Assembly: GCA_014526335.1 (NCBI GenBank)
Contig: JACTAT010000335.1
Location: forward strand, 221,893-285,892
From: Chrysaora quinquecirrha
Taxonomy: Eukaryota; Cnidaria; Scyphozoa; Semaeostomeae; Pelagiidae
Direction: 5' to 3'
DNA length: 64,000 nucleotides
Part shown: positions 1 to 10,800 of the stretch, piece by piece
Layout of the letters: each line of letters starts with the position of its first letter
Position numbering within the stretch: the first letter of the stretch is position 1
The notes under the pieces: model-generated
The model's database searches: none
The model's input: the letters and a program-made list of their open reading frames with translations, nothing else
Told to the model about the DNA's origin: nothing
Position numbers and translations under genes: made by a program

Positions 1-156
1 ATCGTGTACTGCGCATGCTGAAAAATGCAATGAAAATGTGGGAATCTTCCTTCGAATCAGAGACTGTCAAATATTGTTGTTATACAATAAGAGTAAAGGC
101 TGCTTCAAGCCTTCACCTTATCTTGATGAATATGGCGAACCAGATTATAAATTCAG
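1..156 (+). CDS. UBR1/UBR2-like: UBR1/UBR2-like N-recognin E3 ligase, penultimate coding exon (5' partial)
   Basis: Reading frame 2 is open from the window edge to a consensus donor (CAG|GTAAAT) after base 156. The residues include KCNENVGIFLRIRDCQ and PSPYLDEYGEPD. The UBR1/UBR2 C-terminus is known to carry the pattern GVGIFLRVRECQ ... PYLDDYGETD followed by RRGNPLHL, and this exon plus the next reproduces it in order. The family are RING-type E3 ligases that bind destabilising N-terminal residues through a UBR box and send proteins to the proteasome; this part is the C-terminal autoinhibitory region, not the catalytic RING. The rest of the gene lies upstream of the window. UBR3 is less similar in this region. 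The recognition rests on remembered family sequence, not on a search. Confidence 0.85.
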
Positions 157-369
157 GTAAATTTGTTTTCTTCACACTTGTGACTCTTTAGAATTATGTT
201 TTCGAGGGTTGCCGTTGCGAGCAGTGGCGCTTATTCGAACGAATATATTGATCTAAAGCCCGCTGTGCTGAGCAAAGTGGCATTCGTGGCAGTTTGCTCA
301 GCGAAATTTTCACTGTGTGAGGTGGGCTTAAAGCCAGGCGCTTGTCTACCTAGAACTAAAACCAACCAT

Positions 370-860
370 TAGAACCTGCTAAATTATGTTGGCATTTGAA
401 GAGCTGGTCAGAACTTATAGTATATTTGATCGCAGTTGCAAGAGTGCTTAGGTCGACTGCGACTGGTACAAATAGGGTTACCTTAATCAGGCTTGTTTCG
501 ACCTACAATACGATAGAACTAGCGCCAACCAGTTGTTCCTGCTAACTTATGTTGGCATGTAAACAACTGGTCAGAGCTTATAGTATATTTGATCGCAGTT
601 GCAAGAGTGCTTAGGTCGACTGCGACTGGTACAAATAGGGTTACCTTAATCAGGCTTGTTTCGACCTACAATACGATAGAACTAGCGCCAACTAGTTGTA
701 ACTGCAAACTTATGTCGAAATGTTTGCAATTAGTCAGAATTTATAGGATACAGTTGATCACGGTCGCAAGTGTGCTCGGGTCGACTTCGACTGGTACAAA
801 CAGTGCTACCGTAGGCCTCATTTGCACTATGCCGGCATGATATCGTTAGGTTTTGATTTT
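370..860. repeat. 163-bp tandem repeat, about three copies, in UBR intron
   Basis: The motif CTTATAGTATATTTGATCGC at 414 recurs at 577, and a diverged form starts at about 740, giving a period of 163 bp. The first two copies are almost identical; the third is diverged. A partial fourth copy (GGCTTGTTTCGACCTACA and the following 100 bp) lies detached at about 1090-1215. The short open frame at 589-840 is a product of the repeat and is not considered a gene. Confidence 0.8.
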
Positions 861-1591
861 CGTGCCGTCATAAGATTGTTGAGCGCAGCGTCATGGTTTT
901 TATCACGATCATTGCAGTTACACTGAGACGCCACGGAAGCTCCTTCGCAGATTTGCTTAGCATTTGATTTTCACCTCACCTCCAGAGCGCCATGATTTTC
1001 AAGCCGATTTGCGGGAGCGTCTTTTACCTGATAACCCAATCCGAAACCAAATTCAAGGCGCGACGAGGCATGCCGGCATAGTGTAACTGGGCATAAATCA
1101 GGCTTGTTTCGACCTACAGTGCGTAATGCGATAGAACTAACGCCAACTAGTTGTAACTGCCACCTTATGTCGAAATGTTTACAATTAGTCAGAACATATA
1201 GGATACAGTTTATCGAAGAGCGCCCAGGCTGACTGCCATGGAAATAGCAACAAAAGCAGTAGAACGTGCCAAACTTTTTGAAACTGTCTGCCGAATATTC
1301 GCTGTCAAAGAGGAACTAGTTCCCAACTATTTGCGAGAGCGCTTATTTCGACAAGTTCCAAAAAATTATTTCGCGTTCCTATAGAAACTGCCGATTAGCA
1401 GTCGGCCACTAGTCCTTACTGTGCACAATAAGTCTGGATTAAAGATTACTCTGTTAAAGAGCCTCTTTTACATCACTTCTGATCATTGTAGAAGTTCACA
1501 GAAGTTTCATTGTAAAACTTCCAATAGCAAGGTCTACCTAATTAGCTCTAAAATGTGACCCTAAAAGATATCTGCTTCTGTCATTGAAGGT
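861..1591. other. Intronic sequence with one detached repeat copy
   Basis: No exon, RNA gene or complete mobile element was recognised apart from the partial 163-bp repeat copy at about 1090-1215. Confidence 0.5.
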
Positions 1592-1800
1592 GCTGTGGCG
1601 TCATGGTGTAATCCAGCTGACTCGTGGTGTCAGAAGCTCAGTGTGGTCAGGGTTCGAGCCCAGCCACGGTAGCGTCACAGCCAGGGTCGAGGTCTCCATT
1701 AGTTAACCTACTACTGAGATCCTAGCAACTGGCGCTAAAACACCATTTCACCTTCACCCCTTACCATTACAGATACAGTTATCGCTGTCAGTAAATCATA
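1592..1800 (+). mobile_element. tRNA-derived SINE, family S1 copy 1
   Basis: The sequence starts AGGTGCTGTGGCGTCATGG and carries a pol III B-box-like GGTTCGAGCCC, followed by a non-tRNA body (CACGGTAGCGTCACAGC ... ACCTACTACTGAGATCC ... CACCATTTCACCTTCACC). The same order occurs inverted at 34449-34640 and again on the + strand at 35205-35370. Three dispersed copies with one A/B-box-like head and a shared body fit a SINE. The head is not a functional tRNA. Confidence 0.7.
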
Positions 1801-1840
1801 TCATATATTTACTCATGTCACTTTTCCCTTGCTTTTTCAG

Positions 1841-1982
1841 GCGTGGAAACCCTTTATACCTGTCAACTGAAAGATACAACAATCTCCAAAAACTTTGGCT
1901 TTCGCATTTAATACCAGAAGAAATTGTCAGGCAAATGGAACTGAGCAAATCATTCTTGGCGTATGACTGGCCTCAATATTGA
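1841..1982 (+). CDS. UBR1/UBR2-like: UBR1/UBR2-like N-recognin E3 ligase, last coding exon
   Basis: The exon follows a polypyrimidine tract and the acceptor TTTTTCAG at 1840. The codon split across the intron (AG|G) gives Arg, making RRGNPLYLSTERY, the expected partner of RRGNPLHLCKERF in UBR1/2. It ends in DWPQY and a TGA at 1980-1982, matching the short W-containing tail of vertebrate UBR1/UBR2 (DWQHL or NWQLL). The intron of about 1.7 kb holds a 163-bp tandem repeat and a SINE. Phase, splice sites and tail length all agree, so this is probably an intact gene end. Confidence 0.88.
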
Positions 1983-2465
1983 GCTAAATGAACTTATGAT
2001 AGTCTCCGTGCTGTAAATCTACTGTATACAAACTCTTAAATATATTAATCTAATTGAACGCTGGGTCTCACATTGACGCTAGTCCAGAAAAGTGGCTGAC
2101 TGTCTTGAGGTCTAGTTATGATGAAAAGAAAACTTTCTTCGTTGTATGCAGTGGTTATGTAGTGAAAATTTCGTATATACACAATGCCTGCCAGAATACT
2201 TGGAACGCCAGATTGAGTTTTTTACTCAACGCAACATCTCTCCCCTGCAAACAATGTTGTTTCATTGAATGATATAACTTTTCAGGTGCATATGAACATT
2301 GAAATCACGCAGCAGCACCCTTAAACATAACAAAACAACATTGTTTTCAGGGGGAGGGGGGGATTGAGTCCGTGAGTTGTGCTTGGAATTGTAAACACTG
2401 TTTCATGGGAAAAAGGCTGGAAATATGGTGGATGTTCCAACAAATTCTGGAAGGCATTGTAGCTT
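1983..2465. other. 3' flank of the UBR gene, no gene seen
   Basis: Presumed 3' UTR and intergenic DNA. The short frames at 2054-2272 and 2347-2595 show no recognisable domain. Confidence 0.4.
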
Positions 2466-2746
2466 CAGGCCCTAGCCAAACTGCTATACATTGTTTGTCA
2501 AACATTTGATATTTGCTTGTCAAAGACAAGTTTTGAACGTTAGACCACATAACAAAGCATTGCTCATCGCAATCACAAAACTTTGAGGCAAGCATAAAAT
2601 GTTCTTCAAGTTTTCAAAAACACTGCTGAATGAATTCTGCCTGTCAAGCAATGTTCTGTGACGTGGCCAAACGGTCAAACAGTGTTTGTAAAGCAGCTTT
2701 CAAATATTTGACAATCAATATTTGATCGTTTTGCTTGGGCCTTGGG
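2466..2746. mobile_element. TIR element, family T1 (non-autonomous DNA transposon)
   Basis: The left end reads GGCCCTAGCCAAACTGC followed by TTGTTTGTCAAACATTTG. The right end carries ATATTTGATCGTTTTGC and GGGCCTT, the inverse of the left. Family T1 is recognised by the terminal motif GGCCCTGGCCAAACGATC. Other copies lie at 3003-3295, 32027-32471, 36735-37258 (composite), about 44130-44325 and 55418-55862. No transposase is encoded. Confidence 0.65.
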
Positions 2747-3002
2747 GGACATGATTTATTTTATTGAAATTGAGGCGTTAAGGCTGTTCATAACGCTCTA
2801 CGATTGACAAACAGCGAAATTTCCAGGGTTAAAATGTCTAAAAGTATCCTCTCGAAATCTGAAATGAGACTTCAACGAGTTATCTATTTCTAAAATGAGG
2901 TAAAACTCTAGATTCTGAATATTTCTTTTTTAATGAGAAAGATGGTTTGATTGCGTTACTTAGCAAAGTAATGAATAAAAATAATGTCTTTCTTTTAGTG
3001 TA

Positions 3003-3295
3003 TAAGGCCCTGGCAAAACGATCAAACATTGTTCGTTAAACATTTGAAATTCGCTTTTCAAGCATTGTTTGAATGTTTCCCCACGTTACAAAACTGCTTC
3101 ACAAATGCAAACTCTATTACAAAGTTATCAAAAAGTTTAGAATCATTTTTAGTTTAGCGTAATGTTTCGTCGGTAACAGACCTGATTGAAAATAAAATAT
3201 CTGCGGCAAAGCCAAACGGTAAAGCGTTTTGCTTGACAATCAGAACTTTCAAATGTTCGTCAAATAATGTTTCACCGTTTCACAAGGGCTTAACA
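3003..3295. mobile_element. TIR element, family T1, second copy
   Basis: It begins AAGGCCCTGGCAAAACGATC with AAACATTGTTCG inside, and ends CACAAGGGCTTAA, a degraded inverse of the start. The TTAA-like sequence at the edges could be a target duplication or part of the terminus. Confidence 0.6.
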
Positions 3296-3569
3296 GAGTG
3301 AAACAACTTAATAGCTTACTTTGAAACATTAATTTTCAACCGCATTCATATAAATAAGCACAGAAATATTATATTAAATATTTGTTTCTTATTAATATTA
3401 ATAATGAGTATTAACAGTGCTGAATTATCAACAATTATGATGCAAAATGTTTTGAACAATTTCTTTCTCATTTCCTATTATCTGATTTTCTCATAACCAT
3501 ATGAAACAATTTTTAGTTCAAATTCTTCTGACATTTTCTCCCTTACTACAACTACGCTGATTTAAAAAT
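3296..3569. other. AT-rich spacer before the satellite
   Basis: AT-rich sequence without a recognisable gene or repeat family. Confidence 0.4.
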
Positions 3570-4865
3570 GGCTTTAAACCCTAAGAAGCTATTCAGAGGG
3601 CAATGGAATTTTTGAAGAAATCAAAGAGATTTCAACACAGCAGATTTTGGCCGACTTTTGGCCATTTGACAAGGATATATATATGACTTGATGCCTATTA
3701 TTCAAAGGTACTTTTCGCCCCTATTTCACCTAATCTGATAGAAAATCCCTCTATTTACCCCTAAGAGACTATTCAGGGGATATTAAAAGGATTTTCTTAT
3801 AATTTTTCAAGAAAAGGAGGTGTTTTAAAACCCCTGATTTTGGCCGATTTTTGGCCATTTGGCAAGGCTATAGACTTGCTTTTTTAGCTATTTTTTAGGG
3901 TAATTTTTTCTCCCCAATGCGACACAATTTGATAGAAAATCCGTTTATTTGCCCCCTAGAGACTGTACAGGGGGTATTAGCAAGGATTTTTTATTTATTT
4001 TTGGAGAAAAAGAGGAGTTTTTAAACCCCTGATTTTGCCAATCTTCGGCAGTTTTGCAAGGCTATAGACTCGATTTTTGGCGATTTTTGAGGGTAATTTT
4101 TTCTGCCAAATTCGACCCAATTTGACAGAAAATCAGTTTATTTGCCCCGTAGAGACTATTCAGGGGGTATTAGCAAGTATTTTCTATTTACTTTTGAAGA
4201 AAAAAAGGAGTGTATAAAACCCCTGATTTTTGCCAATTTTTGGCAATTTGGCAAGGCTATAGACTTGCCTTTTTGGCTATTTTTTGAGGGTAACGTTTTC
4301 ACCCAAAATCGACCTAATTTGATTGAAAATACTTTTATTTTTCTCCTAGAGACTATTGAGGGGGTATTAGCAAGAGTTTCCTGTTTATTTTTGAAGAAAA
4401 AGAGGAGTTTTTAAAACCCCTGATTTTGGCCGATTTTTGGCCATTTGCCAAGGCTATAGACTTGCTTTTTTGGCTATTTTTTCAGGGTCACTTTTTCACC
4501 CAAATTCGATCCAATTTGATAGAAAATCCGTTTATTGGCCCCTTAGAGACTATTCAGGGGGTATTAGCAAGGATTTTCTATTTATTTTTGAAGAAAAAGA
4601 AGTTTTTAAAACCCCTCATTTAGGCCTATTTTGGCCATTTGGCAAGGCTATAGACTTGCCTTTTTGGCCATTTTTTGAGGGTAACGTTTTCACCCAAATT
4701 CGACCCAATTTGATTGAAAATCCCTTTACTTGCCCTCCAGAGACTATTGAGTTGGTATTAGCAAGGGTTTCCTGTTTATTTTTGAAGAAAAAGAGGAGTT
4801 TTTAAAACCCCTGATTTTGGGCGATTTTTGGCCATTTGGCAAGGCTATAGACTTGCCTTTTTGGC
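3570..4865. repeat. Satellite subregion of type B monomers
   Basis: Consecutive monomers here carry the type B module (AGAGACTATTCAGGGGGTAT, TAGCAAGGATTTTC) and CACCCAAATTCGACCCAATT in place of the type A CTTAAATTGTCCCTATTTTG. Core dyads lie at 4256, 4453, 4647 and 4844, a spacing of 194-197 bp. Type B monomers recur singly or in pairs inside the higher-order repeats and dominate again at 25880-26630, so both ends of the array are type B. Confidence 0.8.
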
Positions 4866-7800
4866 CATTTTTTGAGGGGAATTTTTTCTCTTAAATTGCC
4901 CTATTTTGATAGAAAAGCACTTTATTTACCCCCTAAAGGCGGATCAGGGGGCTTCTGGTAGATTTTAGAAACTATTTTTGAAGAAATAAAAGGATTTTTC
5001 AAAACCCCTGACTTTTGCCGATTTTTGGCAATTTGGCAAGGCTATAGACTTGCCTTTTTGGCAATTTTTTGAGGGGAATGTTTTCCCTTAAATTGTCCCT
5101 ATTTTGATAAAAAAACACTTTATTTACCCCCTAAAGGCGGATCAGGGGTTCTGGGTGGTTTTAGTAAATATTTTTGAAGAAAAAAAAAGGATTTTTCAAA
5201 GCCCCTGACTTTGGCCGATTTTTGGCCATTTGGCAAGGCTATAGACTTGCCTTTTTGGCAATTTTTTGAGGGGAATGTTTTCCCTTAAATTGTCCCTATT
5301 TTGATAGAAAAACACTTTATTTACCCCCTAAAGGCGGATCAGGGGGTTCTGGGTGGTTTTAGTAAATATTTTTGAAGAAAAAAAAAAGGATTTTTCAAAG
5401 CCCCTGACTTTGGCCGATTTTTGGCCATTTGGCAAGGCTATAGACTTGCCTTTTTGGCAATTTTTTGAGGGGAATGTTTTCCCTTAAATTGTCCCTATTT
5501 TGATAGAAAAACACTTTATTTACCCCCTAAAGGCGGTATAGGGGGTTCTGGGTGGTTTTAGTAAATATTTTTGAAGAAAAAAAGGATTTTTCAAAACCCC
5601 TCATTTTGGCCAATTTTTGGCAATTTGGCAAGGCTATAGACTTGCCTTTTTGGCAATTTTTTGAGGGGAATGTTTTCCCTTAAATTGTCCCTATTTTGAT
5701 AGAAAAACACTTTATTTACTCCCTAAAGGCGGTATAGGGGGTTCTGGGTGGTTTTAGTAAATATTTTTGAAGAAAAAAAGGATTTTTCAAAACCCTCATT
5801 TTGGCCAATTTTTGGCAATTTGGCAAGGCTATAGACTTGCCTTTTTGGCAATTTTTTGAGGGGAATTTTTCCTCTTAAATTGTCCCTATTTTGATAGAAA
5901 AACACTTTATTTACCCCCTAAAGGCAGATCAGGGGGCTTCTGGTAGATTTTAGAAACTATTTTGAAGAAATAAAAGGATTTTTCAAAACCCTGACTTTTG
6001 CCGATTTTTGGCAATTTGGCAAGGCTATAGACTTGCCTTTTGGCAATTTTTGAGGGAATTTTTCCTTAAATTGTCCCTATTTTGATAGAAAAGCGCGTTA
6101 ATTACCCCTAAGGCCGATCAGGGGTTTCTGTTAGGTTTTAGTAACTTTTTAGAAGAAAAAAGGATTTTTCAAAGCCCTGATTTTGGCCGATTTTTGACAA
6201 TTTGGCAAGGCTATAGACTTGCTTTTTGGCTATTTTTAGGGTAATTTTTTACCCAAATTCGACCAATTTGATTGAAAATCCCTTTATTTGCCCTCCAGAG
6301 ACTATTGAGGGGGTATTAGCAAGGATTTTCCATTTATTTTTGAGTAAAAAGAGGACTTTTTAAAACCCCTGACTTAGGCCTATTTTTGGCCATTTGGCAA
6401 GGCTATAGACTTGCCTTTTTGGCTATTTTTTGAGGGTAACGTTTTGACCCAAATTCGACCTAATTTGATTAAAAATACTTTTATTTTTCCCCTAGAGACT
6501 ATTGAGGGGGTATTAGCAAGGGTTTCCTGTTTATTTTTGAAGAAAAAGAGGAGTTTTTAAAACCCCTGATTTTGGCCGATTTTTGGCCATTTGGCAAGGC
6601 TATAGACTTGCCTTTTTGGCCATTTTTTGAGGGAATTTTTCTCTTAAATTGTCCCTATTTTGATAGAAAAGCACTTTATTTACCCTCTAAAGGCGGATCA
6701 GGTGGCTTCTGGTAGATTTTAGAAACTATTTTTTGAAGAAATAAAAGGATTTTTCAAAACCCCTGACTTTTGCCGATTTTTGGCAATTTGGCAAGGCTAT
6801 AGACTTGCCTTTTTGGCGATTTTTTGAGGGGAATTTTTTCTCTTAAATTGTCCCTATTTTGATAGAAAAGCACTTTATTTACCCCTAAAGGCGGATCAGG
6901 GGGCTTCTGGTAGATTTTAGAAACTATTTTGAAGAAATAAAAGGATTTTTCAAAACCCCTGACTTTTGCCGATTTTTGGCAATTTGGCAAGGCTATAGAC
7001 TTGCCTTTTTGGTAATTTTTTGAGGGGAATTTTTCCTCTTAAATTGTCCCTATTTTGATAGAAAAACACTTTATTTACCCACTAAAGGTGGATCAGGGGT
7101 TCTGGGTGGTTTTAATAACTATTTTGAAGAAAAAAGGATTTTTCAAACCCCTGATTTTGCCTGATTTTTGGCCATTTGGCAACGCTATAGACTTGCCTTT
7201 TGGCAATTTTTGAGGGAATTTTTCTCTTAAATTGTCCCTATTTTGATAGAAAAGCACTTTATTTACCCCCTAAAGGCAGATCAGAGGGCTTCTGGTATAT
7301 TTTAGAAACTATTTTTGAAGAAATAAAAGGATTTTTCAAAACCCCTGACTTTTGCCGATTTTTGGCAATTTGGCAAGGCAATAGACTTGCTTTTTTGGCT
7401 ATTTTTTAGGGTAATTGTTTTACCCAAATTCTACCCAATTTGATTGAAAATCCCTTTATTTACCCTCCAGAGACTATTGAGGGGGTATTAGCAAGGGTTT
7501 CCTGTTTATTTTTGAAGAAAAAGAGGAGTTTTTAAAACCCCTGATTTTGGGCGATTTTTGGCCATTTGGCAAGGCTATAGACTTGCCTTTTTGGCCATTT
7601 TTTGAGGGGAATTTTTTCTCTTAAATTGCCCTATTTTGATAGAAAAGCACTTTATTTGCCCCCTAAAGGCGGATCAGGGGGCTTCTGGTAGATTTTAGAA
7701 ACTATTTTTGAAGAAATAAAAGGATTTTTCAAAACCCCTGACTTTTGCCGATTTTTGGCAATTTGGCAAGGCTATAGACTTGCCTTTTTGGCAATTTTTT

Positions 7801-10800
7801 GAGGGGAATGTTTTCCCTTAAATTGTCCCTATTTTGATAAAAAAACACTTTATTTACCCCCTAAAGGCGGATCAGGGGTTCTGGGTGGTTTTAGTAAATA
7901 TTTTTGAAGAAAAAAAAGGATTTTTCAAAGCCCTGACTTTGGCCGATTTTTGGCCATTTGGCAAGGCTATAGACTTGCCTTTTGGCAATTTTTGAGGGAA
8001 TGTTTTCCTTAAATTGTCCCTATTTTGATAGAAAAACACTTTATTTACCCCCTAAAGGCGGTATAGGGGGTTCTGGGTGGTTTTAGTAAATATTTTTGAA
8101 GAAAAAAAAAGGATTTTTCAAAGCCCCTGACTTTGGCCGATTTTTGGCCATTTGGCAAGGCTATAGACTTGCCTTTTTGGCAATTTTTTGAGGGGAATGT
8201 TTTCCCTTAAATTGTCCCTATTTTGATAGAAAAACACTTTATTTACCCCCTAAAGGCGGTATAGGGGGTTCTGGGTGGTTTTAGTAAATATTTTTGAAGA
8301 AAAAAAGGATTTTTCAAAACCCTCATTTTGGCCAATTTTTGGCAATTTGGCAAGGCTATAGACTTGCCTTTTTGGCAATTTTTTGAGGGGAATTTTTCCT
8401 CTTAAATTGTCCCTATTTTGATAGAAAAACACTTTATTTACCCCCTAAAGGCGGATCAGGGGGTTCTGGGTGGTTTTAGTAAATATTTTTGAAGAAAAAA
8501 AAAGGATTTTTCAAAGCCCCTGACTTTGGCCGATTTTTGGCCATTTGGCAAGGCTATAGACTTGCCTTTTTGGCAATTTTTTGAGGGGAATGTTTTCCCT
8601 TAAATTGTCCCTATTTTGATAGAAAAACACTTTATTTACCCCCTAAAGGCGGTATAGGGGGTTCTGGGTGGTTTTAGTAAATATTTTTGAAGAAAAAAAG
8701 GATTTTTCAAAACCCTCATTTTGGCCAATTTTTGGCAATTTGGCAAGGCTATAGACTTGCCTTTTTGGCAATTTTTTGAGGGGAATTTTTCCTCTTAAAT
8801 TGTCCCTATTTTGATAGAAAAACACTTTATTTACCCCTAAAGGCAGATCAGGGGCTTCTGGTAGATTTTAGAAACTATTTTGAAGAAATAAAGGATTTTT
8901 CAAAACCCTGACTTTTGCCGATTTTTGGCAATTTGGCAAGGCTATAGACTTGCCTTTTTGGCAATTTTTGAGGGAATTTTTCCTTAAATTGTCCCTATTT
9001 TGATAGAAAAGCGCGTTAATTACCCCCTAAAGGCGGATCAGGGGGTTTCTGTTAGGTTTTAGTAACTTTTTTAGAAGAAAAAAAGGATTTTTCAAAGCCC
9101 CTGATTTTGGCCGATTTTTGACAATTTGGCAAGGCTATAGACTTGCTTTTTTGGCTATTTTTTAGGGTAATTTTTTTACCCAAATTCGACCCAATTTGAT
9201 TGAAAATCCCTTTATTTGCCCTCCAGAGACTATTGAGGGGGTATTAGCAAGGATTTTCCATTTATTTTGAGGAAAAGAGGACTTTTAAAACCCCTGACTT
9301 AGGCCTATTTTTGGCCATTTGGCAAGGCTATAGACTTGCCTTTTTGGCTATTTTTTGAGGGTAACGTTTTGACCCAAATTCGACCTAATTTGATTAAAAA
9401 TACTTTTATTTTCCCCCTAGAGACTATTGAGGGGGTATTTGCAAGGGTTTCCTGTTTATTTTTGAAGAAAAGAGGAGTTTTAAAACCCTGATTTTGGCCG
9501 ATTTTGGCCATTTGGCAAGGCTATAGACTTGCCTTTTTGGCCATTTTTTGACGGGAATTTTTTCTCTTAAATTGTCCCTATTTTGATAGAAAAGCACTTT
9601 ATTTACCCTCTAAAGGCGGATCAGGTGGCTTCTGGTAGATTTTAGAAACTATTTTTTGAAGAAATAAAAGGATTTTTCAAAACCCCTGACTTTTGCCGAT
9701 TTTTGGCAATTTGGCAAGGCTATAGACTTGCCTTTTGGCGATTTTTTGAGGGAAATTTTTTCTCTTAAATTGTCCCTATTTTGATAGAAAAGCACTTTAT
9801 TTACCCCCTAAAGGCGGATCAGGGGCTTCTGGTAGATTTTAGAAACTATTTTTGAAGAAATAAAAGGATTTTTCAAAACCCTGACTTTTGCCGATTTTTG
9901 GCAATTTGGCAAGGCTATAGACTTGCCTTTTGGCAATTTTTGAGGGAATTTTTCCTCTTAAATTGTCCCTATTTTGATAGAAAAACACTTTATTTACCCA
10001 CTAAAGGTGGATCAGGGGTTCTGGGTGGTTTTAATAACTATTTTTGAAGAAAAAAGGATTTTTCAAACCCTGATTTTGCCGATTTTTGGCCATTTGGCAA
10101 GGCTATAGACTTGCCTTTTTGGCAATTTTTTGAGGGGAATTTTTTCTCTTAAATTGTCCCTATTTTGATAGAAAAGCACTTTATTTACCCCCTAAAGGCA
10201 GATCAGAGGGCTTCTGGTAGATTTTAGAAACTATTTTTGAAGAAATAAAAGGATTTTTCAAAACCCCTGACTTTTGCCGATTTTTGGCAATTTGGCAAGG
10301 CAATAGACTTGCTTTTTTGGCTATTTTTTAGGGTAATTGTTTTACCCAAATTCTACCCAATTTGATTGAAAATCCCTTTATTTACCCTCCAGAGACTATT
10401 GAGGGGGTATTAGCAAGGATTTTCCATTTATTTTTGAGGAAAAAGAGGACTTTTTTAAACCCCTAACTTAGGCCTATTTTTGGCCATTTGGCAAGGCTAT
10501 AGACTTGCCTTTTTGGCTATTTTTTGAGGGTAACGTTTTGACCCAAATTCGACCTAATTTGATTGAAAATACTTTTATTTTTCCCCTAGAGACTATTGAG
10601 GGGGTATTAGCAAGGGTTTCCTGTTTATTTTTGAAGAAAAAGAGGAGTTTTTAAAACCCCTGATTTTGGCCGATTTTTGGCCATTTGGCAAGGCTATAGA
10701 CTTGCCTTTTTGGCCATTTTTTGAGGGGAATTTTTTCTCTTAAATTGCCCTATTTTGATAGAAAAGCACTTTATTTACCCCCTAAAGGCGGTATAGGGGG

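Noticed and set aside
5723..8825. Repeated 60-residue minus-strand frames with identical sequence (5723-5905, 8250-8432, 8643-8825), looking like a gene family
   Set aside because: They are the same satellite monomer read in one frame. The unit length is about 196 bp, which shifts frame each copy, and the frames end at monomer boundaries. No domain, start context or codon bias supports translation.
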